Source: Blautia sp. An249
GTDB lineage: Bacteria > Bacillota > Clostridia > Lachnospirales > Lachnospiraceae
NCBI RefSeq assembly: GCF_002159835.1
Contig: NZ_NFJL01000009.1
Location: 62,001-126,000, forward strand
Direction of reading: 5' to 3'
DNA length: 64,000 nucleotides
Made by a program: the position numbers and the translations under genes. Each line of letters starts with the position of its first letter. The first letter of the stretch is position 1. A model generated the notes under the pieces. It saw only the letters and a program-made list of their open reading frames with translations, was not told the origin of the DNA and made no database searches. This document shows positions 23,031-31,945 of this stretch, in pieces.

Positions 23031-25483
23031 AACCTTTAAAACTTACCATATCTGCCTTTGGCTCTTATGCGGGAGAAGTAACCATTGATTTTTCCGGAGT
23101 ACAAAGTGGAATTTTTCTGATTACCGGAGATACCGGCGCCGGAAAAACAACCATCTTCGATGCAATTACGTATGCCCTGTACGACAGAACAAGCGGAGGG
23201 ATCCGCAGCGGCGCTATGATGAGAAGTGAGTATGCCGACGATTCCGCACAGACTTATGTGGAACTGGAGTTTCTGCATCAGCAGAAGGTATGGAGGATTT
23301 ACAGGAATCCGGACTATAAGCGGACAAGTAAAAGAAAAGACAAAGAGGGAAACTACAGACTGACTCAGGAAAAATCCAAAGTGGAACTTTACCTTCCCGA
23401 TAAAACTATGTATAAAGGAAATAAAAAGGAAACCAATGAGAAAATTCAGGAGATAATCGGGTTGGATGTCCGGCAGTTTACCCAGGTGGCTATGCTGCCT
23501 CAGGGAGATTTCTTAAAACTTCTCCATGCAAAATCAGAGGAACGAAAAGAGATTTTTTCTAAAATTTTTGATACCGGCATTTACAGAAGAATGCAGGAAA
23601 TTCTCAGGGAAAAAGAGAAGTCTCTGGAGGAACAGCTCAAAGAGACGGAAAGAGCCTGGGAGGAAGAAGCGGCGGGAATTATCTGCAGAACCTTAAGTCC
23701 GATTCGGGAACAGCTGGAAGAAGCCCGCAGACAAAGAGACAAAGAGAAAGTACTTCTGTATCTGAATTCCTATCTGAAAGAGGGGAAAAAGGAAGAAGAG
23801 GAAGCGAAAAATAGGGAAAAAGAAATACAGGAAAAATTGTCCCGTACAGAAAGACAGGCAGAGAGACAAAAGAGGATACAACAGCTTCGTCTGCAGATTC
23901 AGCAGTTAGAATCCTGGCTATTGCAGGCAGAAGAAAAGCAAAATCTTCTGAAAGAGCAGCTGGAAAGCAGCCTGGAAAAAAACAGAACAGAGAGAAAGAG
24001 CTGGGAAGACATAATAGAAAACGCAGGAAAAGAACTTCCCGCCTGGAAAGAAAAAGCAGAGAATCTGAAAAAGGAATGGGATAGTCTGAAAAACATGGAG
24101 GAACAGGCCGGCCGGGTACAAAAAGCTCTCAGGAAAAAAGAAAAAGCTGCCAAAGAATGGCAAAAGACAAATCAATCTTATAAAGAACAGCAGAAAACGT
24201 ATGAAGAGGTCTATGATCGATTTCTGGAAGCTCAGGCAGGTATCCTGGCGCAGAAGCTGCCGGAGGGAGAGCCATGTCCCGTATGCGGAAGCTGTGAACA
24301 TCCGAAAAGAGCCCTTCTTCCCCCTGAGGCTCCCACACAGAATCAGGTGGAAAGGGAAAAAGCGGCTCTTAAGGAATTGGAAGAAGAAAAAGATAAAATG
24401 CAGGCGGCATTTATGAATACCCAAAACCGGCTGGAGAAGGAACGCGTAAAGCTGGAAGAGGAGAAAAAGACGGCAAAGGCAAAACTTTATCTATCTGAAG
24501 ATGGCTGGTACGAAAAACTTATCCTTCTTAAACAGGAAAAAGAAAGAGAATATAAGGAAGCCCTTTCCTTTTATGAAGAGGAAAAAAACAAATCAGAAGC
24601 CAGGAAAAAGCAGGCGAAACAAAAGCTTAAAAATCTGGAGGAAGAAGTTTCAAAGAGGCAGAAAGAAACAGCGGAATTTGCTAAAGCCTTCGACCACAAA
24701 CGGGGAGAGAAAACGGCAAAAGAGGAGCTTTTGAAAAAAGAAGAAGAGGAGCTGAAGGACGGAAACGACCTGTTAAAGGAAACGGATTTAAAACAGCTTT
24801 CCGAACATCTGAAAGAGGAACAGGAAACTGTTTCCAAAAAAGCCAAAGAGCTGTTCAGCCAGAATGAAGTTAATAGGAAAATCCAAAAGACACTGGAAAA
24901 ATGCCGGAAGGAATATGAAGGACTCTGTTCTCATTATGAAGAGATTTCCAATCTGAGCCGGACTGCCAACGGAGGGTTGAACCAGAGTGTGAAAATGGAT
25001 TTTGAATCTTATATTCAGAGGCAGTATTTCAGACAGATGATTGCCTATGCCAATCAACGTCTTGGAAAAATGACGGGAAACCAGTTGTTTTTAAGATGCA
25101 GGGAGGTTTCCCAGCTGGGTATTAAAGAAAAATCCGGTCTGGATCTCAATGTATACAGTTCCATCACAGACAGTGTTCGGGATGTGAAAACCCTTTCGGG
25201 AGGGGAATCCTTTCTGGCGGCGCTGGCAATGGCTTTCGGAATGGCAGACACCATCCAGGATATGGCGGGAGCCGTGCGGCTGGACACCCTGTTTTTGGAC
25301 GAAGGGTTCGGGAATCTGGATGAATATGCAAGGGAACAGGCAATAGAGGCTCTGGAAGAATTGAGCCGGGATCGGTATATGATCGGGATCATTTCTCATG
25401 TAGCGGAACTGAAAGAGCAGATTGAGCAGAAATTAGTTGTAAAAAAGGGAAGGGAAGGAAGTCAGGCATACTGGAATTTTTAG
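23027..25483 (+). CDS. sbcC: SbcC ATPase subunit (Rad50-like), short form
   Basis: SMC-family protein of 818 residues: Walker A GDTGAGKTTIFDAITYAL near residue 35, long glutamate/lysine-rich coiled coils (about 180-405 and 440-640), a zinc-hook CPVCGSCEHP at about 416, signature TLSGGESFLAALAMAFGMAD and Walker B TLFLDEGFGNLDEYA near the end. It dimerises through the hook and drives SbcD. Many SbcC proteins exceed 1,000 residues, so the arms here are short. It ends ahead of a strong bidirectional terminator. Confidence 0.95.
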   Translation: MKPLKLTISAFGSYAGEVTIDFSGVQSGIFLITGDTGAGKTTIFDAITYALYDRTSGGIRSGAMMRSEYADDSAQTYVELEFLHQQKVWRIYRNPDYKRTSKRKDKEGNYRLTQEKSKVELYLPDKTMYKGNKKETNEKIQEIIGLDVRQFTQVAMLPQGDFLKLLHAKSEERKEIFSKIFDTGIYRRMQEILREKEKSLEEQLKETERAWEEEAAGIICRTLSPIREQLEEARRQRDKEKVLLYLNSYLKEGKKEEEEAKNREKEIQEKLSRTERQAERQKRIQQLRLQIQQLESWLLQAEEKQNLLKEQLESSLEKNRTERKSWEDIIENAGKELPAWKEKAENLKKEWDSLKNMEEQAGRVQKALRKKEKAAKEWQKTNQSYKEQQKTYEEVYDRFLEAQAGILAQKLPEGEPCPVCGSCEHPKRALLPPEAPTQNQVEREKAALKELEEEKDKMQAAFMNTQNRLEKERVKLEEEKKTAKAKLYLSEDGWYEKLILLKQEKEREYKEALSFYEEEKNKSEARKKQAKQKLKNLEEEVSKRQKETAEFAKAFDHKRGEKTAKEELLKKEEEELKDGNDLLKETDLKQLSEHLKEEQETVSKKAKELFSQNEVNRKIQKTLEKCRKEYEGLCSHYEEISNLSRTANGGLNQSVKMDFESYIQRQYFRQMIAYANQRLGKMTGNQLFLRCREVSQLGIKEKSGLDLNVYSSITDSVRDVKTLSGGESFLAALAMAFGMADTIQDMAGAVRLDTLFLDEGFGNLDEYAREQAIEALEELSRDRYMIGIISHVAELKEQIEQKLVVKKGREGSQAYWNF

Positions 25484-25514
25484 CACGAATGCCGGAGACG
25501 GAAAATTCCGGGAT

Positions 25515-25562
25515 CAAAAAAATGCTTTTACCCTGGCAACCGGGGATAAAAGCATTTTTTCG
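25515..25562. terminator. bidirectional terminator between sbcC and the DtxR-type gene
   Basis: AAAAAATGCTTTTAcCCC...GGGgATAAAAGCATTTTTT forms a long stem flanked by A-run and T-run, so it works on both strands. Confidence 0.9.
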
Positions 25563-25564
25563 TT

Positions 25565-25939
25565 CTATTTGGGACGGTGCTCCGCCACGTGGCGTTTAAT
25601 TGCGTCAAAACTTTCGGAACTGATCACATGTTCAATCCGGCAGGCGTCTTCAGACGCCGTTTCAGGACTGACTCCCAGAATTGTCAAAAGCTCTGTAAGC
25701 AGAGTATGGCGTTCGTAAATTTTTTCGGCAATTTCCCTGCCCGCATCTGTTAAAGTGATTAGACCGTCGTGATCCATATGAATATATCCGTTAAGCCTGA
25801 GATTTTTCATGGCAACACTGACACTGGGTTTGGAAAAATTTAATTCATTAGCAATATCAATGGAGCGGACATTTCCGTTTCTGATTCCCAGAATTAAGAT
25901 AGTCTCCAGATAATTCTCAGCAGATTCCTGAACTTTCAA
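25565..25939 (-). CDS. DtxR/MntR-family metal-dependent repressor
   Basis: The 124-residue protein has the DtxR winged helix (SAENYLETILILGIRNGNVR, SIDIANELNFSKPSVSVAMK, then DHDGLITLTDAGREIAEKIY) and a short dimerisation/metal-binding part with ERHTLLTELLTILGV and DACRIEHVISSESFDAIKRH. The E-R-H, C/E-x-x-E-H pattern supplies metal ligands; the Cys at 'DACRIEH' points to the iron-sensing branch more than to manganese, though this is tentative. No SH3-like third domain is present. No metal transporter lies next to it, so its targets are elsewhere. Confidence 0.9.
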   Translation of the reverse strand: MKVQESAENYLETILILGIRNGNVRSIDIANELNFSKPSVSVAMKNLRLNGYIHMDHDGLITLTDAGREIAEKIYERHTLLTELLTILGVSPETASEDACRIEHVISSESFDAIKRHVAEHRPK

Positions 25940-25965
25940 ATTGAATCCTCCTTCTGAATGGTACT

Positions 25966-26020
25966 TTGTTGCTTAATATGTCAACAAAAACAGGATAGCA
26001 CATTTGTTGAAAAATATCAA
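25966..26020 (-). promoter_or_regulatory. promoter and probable operator of the DtxR-type gene
   Basis: On the minus strand TTGATA (26015-26020) and TATCCT (25992-25997) are 17 bases apart. Immediately downstream lies the inverted repeat TTGTTG-N10-CAACAA (25966-25987), placed where bound repressor would block transcription. Another TTTGTTG half-site lies between -35 and -10. Autoregulation is inferred from position. Confidence 0.5.
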
Positions 26021-26069
26021 ATACTAATGAAACTGAGAATTGATTTTTGTAAGAAGAGACGAAAAGTCC

Positions 26070-26098
26070 TTGAAAAGTGATTTGATAATTTATATAAT
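26070..26098 (+). promoter_or_regulatory. promoter of the cytidylate-kinase-like gene
   Basis: TTGAAA (26070-26075), 17-base spacer, TATAAT (26093-26098); start expected near 26105, ahead of GGAGAGGGAG and ATG 26139. Confidence 0.75.
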
Positions 26099-26138
26099 AT
26101 AGTATATAACACAGGGTTGCAGAAAGGAGAGGGAGAAA

Positions 26139-26741
26139 ATGAAGACAATTACGATTAGCAGACAGTATGGAAGCGGCGGCAGAGAGATCGCGAAAATGCT
26201 GTCAGAAGAAATTGGAATTCCTTTTTATGACAGTGACCTTTTAGCAATTGCTTCAGAAAAATACGGAATCAGCCCAGGGCTGATGGCAGAGTATGACGAG
26301 AGAAAATCATCCAGTTTTTTGTATGGAATTGCAATGCTGGCGGATGGAATCACCAGTCAGGAGAAGATAATGCTTCCATATAAATTGTTTCAGGCCCAGA
26401 AGGAAACAATGATACGTCTGGCAGAAGAAGGTCCCTGCATTTTCGTGGGACGCTGTGCAGATTACATATTAAAAGAGCAGAAAAGGATTCTGAAAGTCTA
26501 TGTGTACTGCTCTTCTATGGAAAAAAGAATAAACAGAATCATGGAGCGGGATAAAGTCAGTCAGAGAGAAGCGCCCGGCCGGATTGCCCAAAGAGATCGG
26601 GAACGAAAAGATTATTACTATTTCCATACCGGACAGGAATGGGGAGATATGAAAAACTATGATATCTGTCTGAATACAGCCATGCTGAGTTATAAAGACT
26701 GTACAAAGGTGATTCGCAATCTTCTGCAGGAAAAGGGATAA
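26139..26741 (+). CDS. cytidylate kinase-like family protein
   Basis: A 200-residue P-loop-type protein opening ITISRQYGSGGREIAKMLSE, in which the usual GKS/T P-loop is replaced by YGSGGREI as in the Cytidylate_kin_2 family. FVGRCADYILKEQKRILKVY and RDRERKDYYYFHTGQEWGDM fit the family, the latter carrying the lid arginines. This group is common and often multi-copy in Clostridia; its substrate is not established, and true CMP kinase is normally a different gene. It is a single-gene unit with its own promoter. Confidence 0.9.
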   Translation: MKTITISRQYGSGGREIAKMLSEEIGIPFYDSDLLAIASEKYGISPGLMAEYDERKSSSFLYGIAMLADGITSQEKIMLPYKLFQAQKETMIRLAEEGPCIFVGRCADYILKEQKRILKVYVYCSSMEKRINRIMERDKVSQREAPGRIAQRDRERKDYYYFHTGQEWGDMKNYDICLNTAMLSYKDCTKVIRNLLQEKG

Positions 26742-26772
26742 TCTAAAAATTATGTGAAATTTCCGTATTTAG

Positions 26773-26800
26773 TTGACAATAATCAAAGAGCCTATATAAT
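26773..26800 (+). promoter_or_regulatory. promoter of the 328-aa lipoprotein gene
   Basis: Consensus TTGACA (26773-26778) and TATAAT (26795-26800) with a 16-base spacer; the start would be close to 26807. Confidence 0.82.
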
Positions 26801-26806
26801 TAGAGT

Positions 26807-26838
26807 ATACCAAAGGGGAAAGAAACTTTGGTATTTTT
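26807..26838 (+). terminator. 5'-leader hairpin with T-run directly after the promoter
   Basis: ATACCAAAG (26807-26815) pairs perfectly with CTTTGGTAT (26826-26834) and TTTT follows. The stem begins at or next to the expected transcription start. It could attenuate transcription or protect the mRNA 5' end. Only two to three G-C pairs are present, so terminator strength is doubtful. Confidence 0.45.
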
Positions 26839-26866
26839 AAGAATGCAGATTACGGGAGGAATCGTT

Positions 26867-27853
26867 ATGAAATATAAGTACGTCTTAGCGGCAGGCATTT
26901 TAGCTCTTTGTATCGCGGCATCCGGATGCGGGAAAGAGAAAGAAGAAGCCACAGACACTCAAAACGAAGCAACTATTGAAACTTCCGGCGATGAAGACAA
27001 CAAGGAAAATGACAATGTGGTTGAAATGCAGCAGTCGGATGAAACCGATATTAGTAATATTAAAAATATAATTGGAACAAAGACCGCCACAGCTTCTTAT
27101 GTGGTGATTAATAATGAAACAGGACTGGAGATTTCCGAAATCTTTATTCGTCCTACCAGCGATGGTGACGAGTGGGGAACTGACTTGGTAAGCAGCAAAT
27201 TTACTTTAAAGGACAAAGATAAAGCTGTTTATTATTATGAAAAAAATGAAACAGACGATAGCGGAAGCACAGTAAAGGCTTATGATATTCAGGTGGCTTT
27301 CCAGGAAGAAGATGAGGTAAACTGCTATTTCAGAGAGCTTCCTTTCAGCGAGATGCAGGAAGTAACTCTTAAAATGCAGGAGGGGGTACCTTATGTGACA
27401 TATTTCAGTACCTCCGCCAAGAAGGAAGTTTCTACTTTAGAAGATGCCAAGAAGCGCATGGGTCTGTCAGAAACAGATAGTTCTGATAGTACAGACAGCT
27501 CTTCTGATACCTCAGCTCCGTCACCTACCCAAGCTCCGTCAGACAACAGCAATGGAAACGACACTGATAATAATGGAAGCAGCAGCGACGGCCAGAACGA
27601 CGGGGAAGGATCCAGCGAACAGGCCGGCTACGATGAACTGGTGAATGGCGGACAGGGACAGTCTCTGCGCTCAGAAGCTGAAAATTATATCGGACAGTCT
27701 TATGATGATTTGACCGGAGCCTGTGGATCGGCCAATTCGGATTCCACAGAGGAGGATCCGGAAATCGGAGAGATTCATTACTATTATTATGATGATTTTA
27801 CAGTTTCTACTTCCGTAGTTGACGGACAGGAAGTAGTAACACAAATCTGGTAA
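26867..27853 (+). CDS. secreted lipoprotein of unknown function with Ser/Asp/Asn-rich linker
   Basis: ATG 26867 after ACGGGAGG gives a clean lipoprotein signal (KYVLAAGILALCIAASGC), Cys at about 20. After an acidic stretch, residues about 65-200 form a beta-rich domain (TASYVVINNETGLEISEIFI, WGTDLVSSKFTLKDKDKAVY, VNCYFRELPFSEMQEVTLK). A low-complexity linker of Ser, Asp, Thr, Pro and Asn covers about 210-265. A short end domain (RSEAENYIGQSYDDLTGACG, then IGEIHYYYYDDFTVSTSVVD) resembles small SmpA/YjgB-like modules. I do not recognise a named family. It is probably membrane-tethered on the outside. pyrH begins 27 bases later, though pyrH likely also has its own expression signals. Confidence 0.8.
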   Translation: MKYKYVLAAGILALCIAASGCGKEKEEATDTQNEATIETSGDEDNKENDNVVEMQQSDETDISNIKNIIGTKTATASYVVINNETGLEISEIFIRPTSDGDEWGTDLVSSKFTLKDKDKAVYYYEKNETDDSGSTVKAYDIQVAFQEEDEVNCYFRELPFSEMQEVTLKMQEGVPYVTYFSTSAKKEVSTLEDAKKRMGLSETDSSDSTDSSSDTSAPSPTQAPSDNSNGNDTDNNGSSSDGQNDGEGSSEQAGYDELVNGGQGQSLRSEAENYIGQSYDDLTGACGSANSDSTEEDPEIGEIHYYYYDDFTVSTSVVDGQEVVTQIW

Positions 27854-27880
27854 AAATAAGCGGAATAAGGAAAGGGTCAA

Positions 27881-28576
27881 ATGAAAAGAGTACTATTAAA
27901 GCTGAGCGGAGAAGCTCTGGCCGGAGAGAAAAAGACAGGATTTGATGAAAAAACCATTATTGGTGTGGCAGAACAGATTAAGACGGTGGTTCAGGAAGGA
28001 ACGCAGGTAGGAATTGTTATCGGAGGCGGGAATTTCTGGAGAGGCAGAACAAGCGAAACCATAGACAGAAATAAAGCAGATCAGATTGGTATGATGGCAA
28101 CGATTATGAACTGTATTTACGTTTCTGACATTTGCCGTTATCTGGGACTTCAGACAGAAGTTTATACGCCCTTTGCCTGCGGTTCTTTTACAAAACTGTA
28201 TTCCAAAGACGATACAGAGAAGAGCTTTGCAGAGGGGAAGGTTGTCTTTTTTGCCGGAGGAACCGGACATCCTTATTTTTCCACGGATACGGCAACGGTA
28301 TTGCGGGCAGTGGAAATTGAGGCGGAGATGATTCTTCTTGCAAAAGCGGTGGACGGAGTATATGACAGCGATCCGAAGACGAATCCTCAGGCCAGAAAGT
28401 ATCAGGAAGTTACCATTCAGGAAATCATTGATAAAAAACTGGCTGCTATGGATCTGACGGCATCTATTATGTGCATGGAACAGAAAATGTCGATGTTGGT
28501 GTTTGCTCTGGAGGAAGAAAACAGCATTGTAAACGCAGTGCACGGAACATTCAGCGGCACCAGAGTAGTGGTATAA
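27881..28576 (+). CDS. pyrH: UMP kinase
   Basis: The 231-residue amino-acid-kinase fold shows KRVLLKLSGEALAGEKKTGF at the start, IVIGGGNFWRGR in the nucleotide loop and FAGGTGHPYFSTDTATVLRA, the bacterial PyrH signature. It phosphorylates UMP to UDP for RNA, DNA and cell-wall precursors. It heads the conserved pyrH-frr-uppS-cdsA-dxr-rseP order. GGAAAGGG precedes ATG 27881. Confidence 0.97.
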   Translation: MKRVLLKLSGEALAGEKKTGFDEKTIIGVAEQIKTVVQEGTQVGIVIGGGNFWRGRTSETIDRNKADQIGMMATIMNCIYVSDICRYLGLQTEVYTPFACGSFTKLYSKDDTEKSFAEGKVVFFAGGTGHPYFSTDTATVLRAVEIEAEMILLAKAVDGVYDSDPKTNPQARKYQEVTIQEIIDKKLAAMDLTASIMCMEQKMSMLVFALEEENSIVNAVHGTFSGTRVVV

Positions 28577-28606
28577 AAATAAGAAAGAAGAGGGAGAATA
28601 GAAAAT

Positions 28607-29161
28607 ATGGCAGAAGAAAGAATTCAGAAATATGAGGATAAGATGAAAAAAACATTAAGCGGTTTCGAGGCAGATCTGGCCACAATCCGTGCAGGACGTG
28701 CCAATCCGCATATTCTGGATAAGTTAACAGTGGATTATTATGGAGTTCCCACACCTCTTCAGCAGGTGGCGAATATTACTGTACCTGAGGCACGTATGAT
28801 TCAGATTCAGCCATGGGAGTCCAGTCTGATAAAAGAAATTCAGAAAGCCATCCTGTCCTCAGACTTAGGTCTGAATCCGAACAATGACGGAAAATTAATT
28901 CGTCTGGTACTTCCGGAACTGACAGAGGAAAGAAGAAAAGAACTGGTAAAAGATGTGAAGAAGCGCGGAGAAAATGCAAAGGTTGCAGTCCGGAACATTC
29001 GACGGGATGCAAACGACGCTTTTAAGAAACTGGTAAAACAGGATGTTTCCGAAGATGAGGTAGAGGAATTACAGGAAAAAATTCAGAAATTGACGGATAA
29101 GTATGTGAAAAATATTGATGCGGCAGTAGATGCGAAATCCAAAGAAATTTTAACTGTATAG
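28607..29161 (+). CDS. frr: ribosome recycling factor
   Basis: A 184-residue protein of normal RRF length. [20 protein letters not shown] is the conserved N-terminal helix, then [20 protein letters not shown] and [20 protein letters not shown], ending with the helix ...[18 protein letters not shown]. It splits post-termination ribosomes with EF-G. It lies 30 bases after pyrH behind AGAGGGAGA. Confidence 0.97.
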   Translation: MAEERIQKYEDKMKKTLSGFEADLATIRAGRANPHILDKLTVDYYGVPTPLQQVANITVPEARMIQIQPWESSLIKEIQKAILSSDLGLNPNNDGKLIRLVLPELTEERRKELVKDVKKRGENAKVAVRNIRRDANDAFKKLVKQDVSEDEVEELQEKIQKLTDKYVKNIDAAVDAKSKEILTV

Positions 29162-29186
29162 TGACAGCGAAGGAATACAATTGTAG

Positions 29187-29224
29187 AAGGGCTGTTGCAG
29201 ATTTTTCTGCAATGGCCCCTTTCC
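29187..29224 (+). terminator. intercistronic hairpin between frr and uppS
   Basis: GGGCtGTTGCAGA-ttt-TCTGCAAtGGCCC (29189-29217) is a strong stem followed by CTTTCCCTG, a poor T-run. It probably trims or partially terminates the pyrH-frr mRNA before uppS. A second small stem CTGTGCGGCTGCACAG follows at 29225-29240. Confidence 0.5.
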
Positions 29225-29284
29225 CTGTGCGGCTGCACAGAGAAAAGCCTGATAAAACAGGAGGAAGATGAAAGGAGAATCGCT

Positions 29285-29992
29285 ATGAATGTTCCGAACC
29301 ATATAGCCATTATTCTGGACGGCAATGGCCGTTGGGCAAAGAAGCGTCACATGCCGAGAACGTACGGACATAAAAAAGGATGTGAACGGCTGGAAACCAT
29401 CTGTGATGAGATGAAACAGTTAGGAGTAAAATATTTAACAGTATATGCATTTTCCACGGAAAACTGGAAACGTTCCAAAGAGGAAGTTGACAGTTTAATG
29501 TCTCTTTTCCGTGGATATTTAAAGAAGTGTATTAAAATATCAGAAAAGAATAAAATGAAGGTCAGGATTATCGGAGATATTCGGGCCTTCGACAAAGATA
29601 TACAGGAAAGTATTTTAGAACTGGAACGATTTTCAAGCCAGTATGACGAGCTCCACTTTCAGATTGCGCTGAATTATGGAAGCCGGGATGAGATTACAAG
29701 AGCTGTCAGACATATGGCAAAAGACGTAAAAGAAGGCCGGTTATTGCCGGAAGAGATTGCGGAGGAGACGATTTCTTCCTATTTGGATACAGCGCAGATT
29801 CCGGATCCGGATTTAATGATTCGTACCAGCGGAGAACTGCGTCTGTCTAATTATTTACTGTGGCAGCTGGCTTATACGGAATTTTATTTTACCGAAGTTC
29901 CGTGGCCGGATTTTGATTATCAGGAATTGATTAAGGCCATTGAGAAATATAATGAGAGAGACAGAAGATATGGCGGAGTAAAGGAGGAATAG
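29285..29992 (+). CDS. uppS: isoprenyl (undecaprenyl diphosphate) synthase
   Basis: ATG 29285 follows GAAAGGAGA; a longer frame reaches back into the intercistronic hairpins and is rejected. The 235-residue protein has HIAIILDGNGRWAKKR with the catalytic Asp, RTYGHKKGCERLETIC, TVYAFSTENWKRSKEEVDSL and LMIRTSGELRLSNYLLWQLA: the cis-prenyltransferase set. It makes the C55 carrier for peptidoglycan and teichoic acids. cdsA starts 2 bases after its stop. Confidence 0.96.
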   Translation: MNVPNHIAIILDGNGRWAKKRHMPRTYGHKKGCERLETICDEMKQLGVKYLTVYAFSTENWKRSKEEVDSLMSLFRGYLKKCIKISEKNKMKVRIIGDIRAFDKDIQESILELERFSSQYDELHFQIALNYGSRDEITRAVRHMAKDVKEGRLLPEEIAEETISSYLDTAQIPDPDLMIRTSGELRLSNYLLWQLAYTEFYFTEVPWPDFDYQELIKAIEKYNERDRRYGGVKEE

Positions 29993-29994
29993 GG

Positions 29995-30789
29995 ATGTTC
30001 TGGACTCGGCTGATGAGCGGTGTGGTTCTTATAGCAGTGGCTCTGCTGACAATCATGGCAGGCGGACCGGTATTATTTGTAACCCTGCTGTGCGTATCCT
30101 TAATCGGAACCCAGGAGTTGTACCGCGCGCTGAAAATACGGGAGAAAAAAACAGATGCACTGGAAGCTGCAGGATATGTGGGAATCATAATTTATTATGC
30201 CGGCATTTATTTCTCGTTTGAGAAGTTCGGTATGATGGGACTGATTCTGTCTTTGCTGATTTTTTTGTTTTTGTATGTGTTTCGTTATCCGAAATATCAG
30301 GCAGGACAGATTATGGAGGCTTATTTCGCAGTAATTTACGTGGGAGTGATGCTGTCCTTTATCTATCTGACCAGAGGGCTGCCGGACGGAAAGTTTATTG
30401 TCTGGCTTATTTTCCTGTGTTCCTGGGGATGCGATACTTGTGCGTACTGTGTGGGGATGCTTATTGGGAAACATAAAATGGCGCCGGTGTTAAGTCCAAA
30501 GAAATCTGTGGAAGGCGCAGTAGGCGGTGTTTTGGGAGCAGCCCTTCTGGGCGCTGTTTATGCAGCCGCTACCAGTCAGGATATGGCGGGATACGCTGTA
30601 GTCTGTGCAGTGGGCGCCCTGATTTCCATGATAGGAGATTTGGCTGCATCTGCCATTAAAAGAAACCAGGAAATTAAAGATTACGGCACTTTGATTCCCG
30701 GTCACGGGGGAATTTTAGATCGTTTTGACAGTGTGATTATCACGGCTCCTGTCATTTACTATTTAGCAAAAACCATTCTTAATCTTTAG
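29995..30789 (+). CDS. cdsA: phosphatidate cytidylyltransferase
   Basis: A 264-residue membrane protein with about eight hydrophobic segments and the CdsA signature at the end: SAIKRNQEIKDYGTLIPGHG, GILDRFDSV. It forms CDP-diacylglycerol, the branch point of phospholipid synthesis. AAAGGAGG overlaps the uppS stop region. Confidence 0.96.
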   Translation: MFWTRLMSGVVLIAVALLTIMAGGPVLFVTLLCVSLIGTQELYRALKIREKKTDALEAAGYVGIIIYYAGIYFSFEKFGMMGLILSLLIFLFLYVFRYPKYQAGQIMEAYFAVIYVGVMLSFIYLTRGLPDGKFIVWLIFLCSWGCDTCAYCVGMLIGKHKMAPVLSPKKSVEGAVGGVLGAALLGAVYAAATSQDMAGYAVVCAVGALISMIGDLAASAIKRNQEIKDYGTLIPGHGGILDRFDSVIITAPVIYYLAKTILNL

Positions 30790-30801
30790 AGGAGGATTTT
30801 C

Positions 30802-31944
30802 ATGAGGAAAATTGCAATATTGGGTTCCACAGGATCCATCGGGACACAGACCCTTGAAGTGGTAAGATTTCAGAAAGACATTCAGGTGGTTGGGCTCAGC
30901 GCCGGAAAAAATATAAAAAAACTGGAGGAACAGATTCGGGAGTTTTCTCCTGCGATTGCGGCAGTATGGGATGAGAATGCGGCCAAGGAGCTTGCCTCAA
31001 AGGTGGCTGATACCCAGACAAAAGTCCTTGCCGGGATGGGTGGTTTGATTGAACTGGCCAGAATGGAAAACTGTGATATGCTGGTAACCGCCATTGTGGG
31101 AATGATTGGGATTCGTCCCACCATGGAAGCAATCTGCTCCGGGAAAGACATAGCTCTTGCAAACAAGGAAACTCTGGTAACGGCGGGACATTTAATCATG
31201 CCCCTTGCCGAAGAACACCAGGTAAAAATTCTGCCGGTGGACAGTGAACACAGCGCAATATTTCAGGCATTAAATGGGGAAACTAAAAAAGAAGTAAACA
31301 AGATTCTGATTACTGCTTCGGGAGGACCTTTCCGGGGGAGAAGCAGAGAAGAGCTCTCCCAGGTGACATTGGAAGATACTTTAAAACATCCCAACTGGGT
31401 AATGGGGAAAAAGATTACAGTGGATTCTGCGACTCTGGTCAATAAAGGACTGGAAGTCATGGAGGCAAAGTGGCTGTTCGATGTGGAGTTATCTCAGATT
31501 GAAGTTGTGGTGCAGCCCCAGAGTGTCATTCATTCTATGGTGGAGTTTCAGGACGGAAGTGTTATCGCTCAGCTGGGAACTCCGGATATGAGACTGCCGA
31601 TTCAATATGCACTGTATTATCCGAGACGCAGATTTCTTCCCGGGGAACGACTTGACTTTGCGAAACTTGGTTCTATTACCTTTGAACAGCCGGATACAGA
31701 TACCTTCCTGGGGCTTCCTCTGGCTATGGAGGCTGCAAAACAGGGAGGATCTATGCCAACGGTATTTAACGCGGCCAATGAGCTGGCAGTTCAGAAGTTT
31801 TTACAGAAGAAAATAGGATTTTTAGATATTTATGACATTATTTCCCAGTCTATGGAAAGACACCAGGTGATTTCAAGTCCTGAATTAGATGAAATACTGG
31901 CAATAGAGGAAGAGACTTATCGATGGATTGAAAGCAGGTGGTAA
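30802..31944 (+). CDS. dxr: 1-deoxy-D-xylulose 5-phosphate reductoisomerase
   Basis: The 380-residue enzyme starts KIAILGSTGSIGTQTLEVVR, the NADPH-binding loop. ALANKETLVTAG, LPVDSEHSAIFQAL with the metal ligands, ITASGGPFRG, and HPNWVMGKKITVDSATLVNK are all present. It makes 2-C-methyl-erythritol 4-phosphate in the MEP route, feeding isopentenyl units to UppS upstream. GAGGAGG precedes ATG 30802. Confidence 0.97.
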   Translation: MRKIAILGSTGSIGTQTLEVVRFQKDIQVVGLSAGKNIKKLEEQIREFSPAIAAVWDENAAKELASKVADTQTKVLAGMGGLIELARMENCDMLVTAIVGMIGIRPTMEAICSGKDIALANKETLVTAGHLIMPLAEEHQVKILPVDSEHSAIFQALNGETKKEVNKILITASGGPFRGRSREELSQVTLEDTLKHPNWVMGKKITVDSATLVNKGLEVMEAKWLFDVELSQIEVVVQPQSVIHSMVEFQDGSVIAQLGTPDMRLPIQYALYYPRRRFLPGERLDFAKLGSITFEQPDTDTFLGLPLAMEAAKQGGSMPTVFNAANELAVQKFLQKKIGFLDIYDIISQSMERHQVISSPELDEILAIEEETYRWIESRW

Positions 31945-31945
31945 T

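Noticed and set aside
27896-28543. 215-codon open frame on the minus strand across pyrH
   Set aside because: It lies wholly inside pyrH, has no ribosome site and encodes a His/Cys/Phe-rich sequence unlike any family; a shadow of the real gene.
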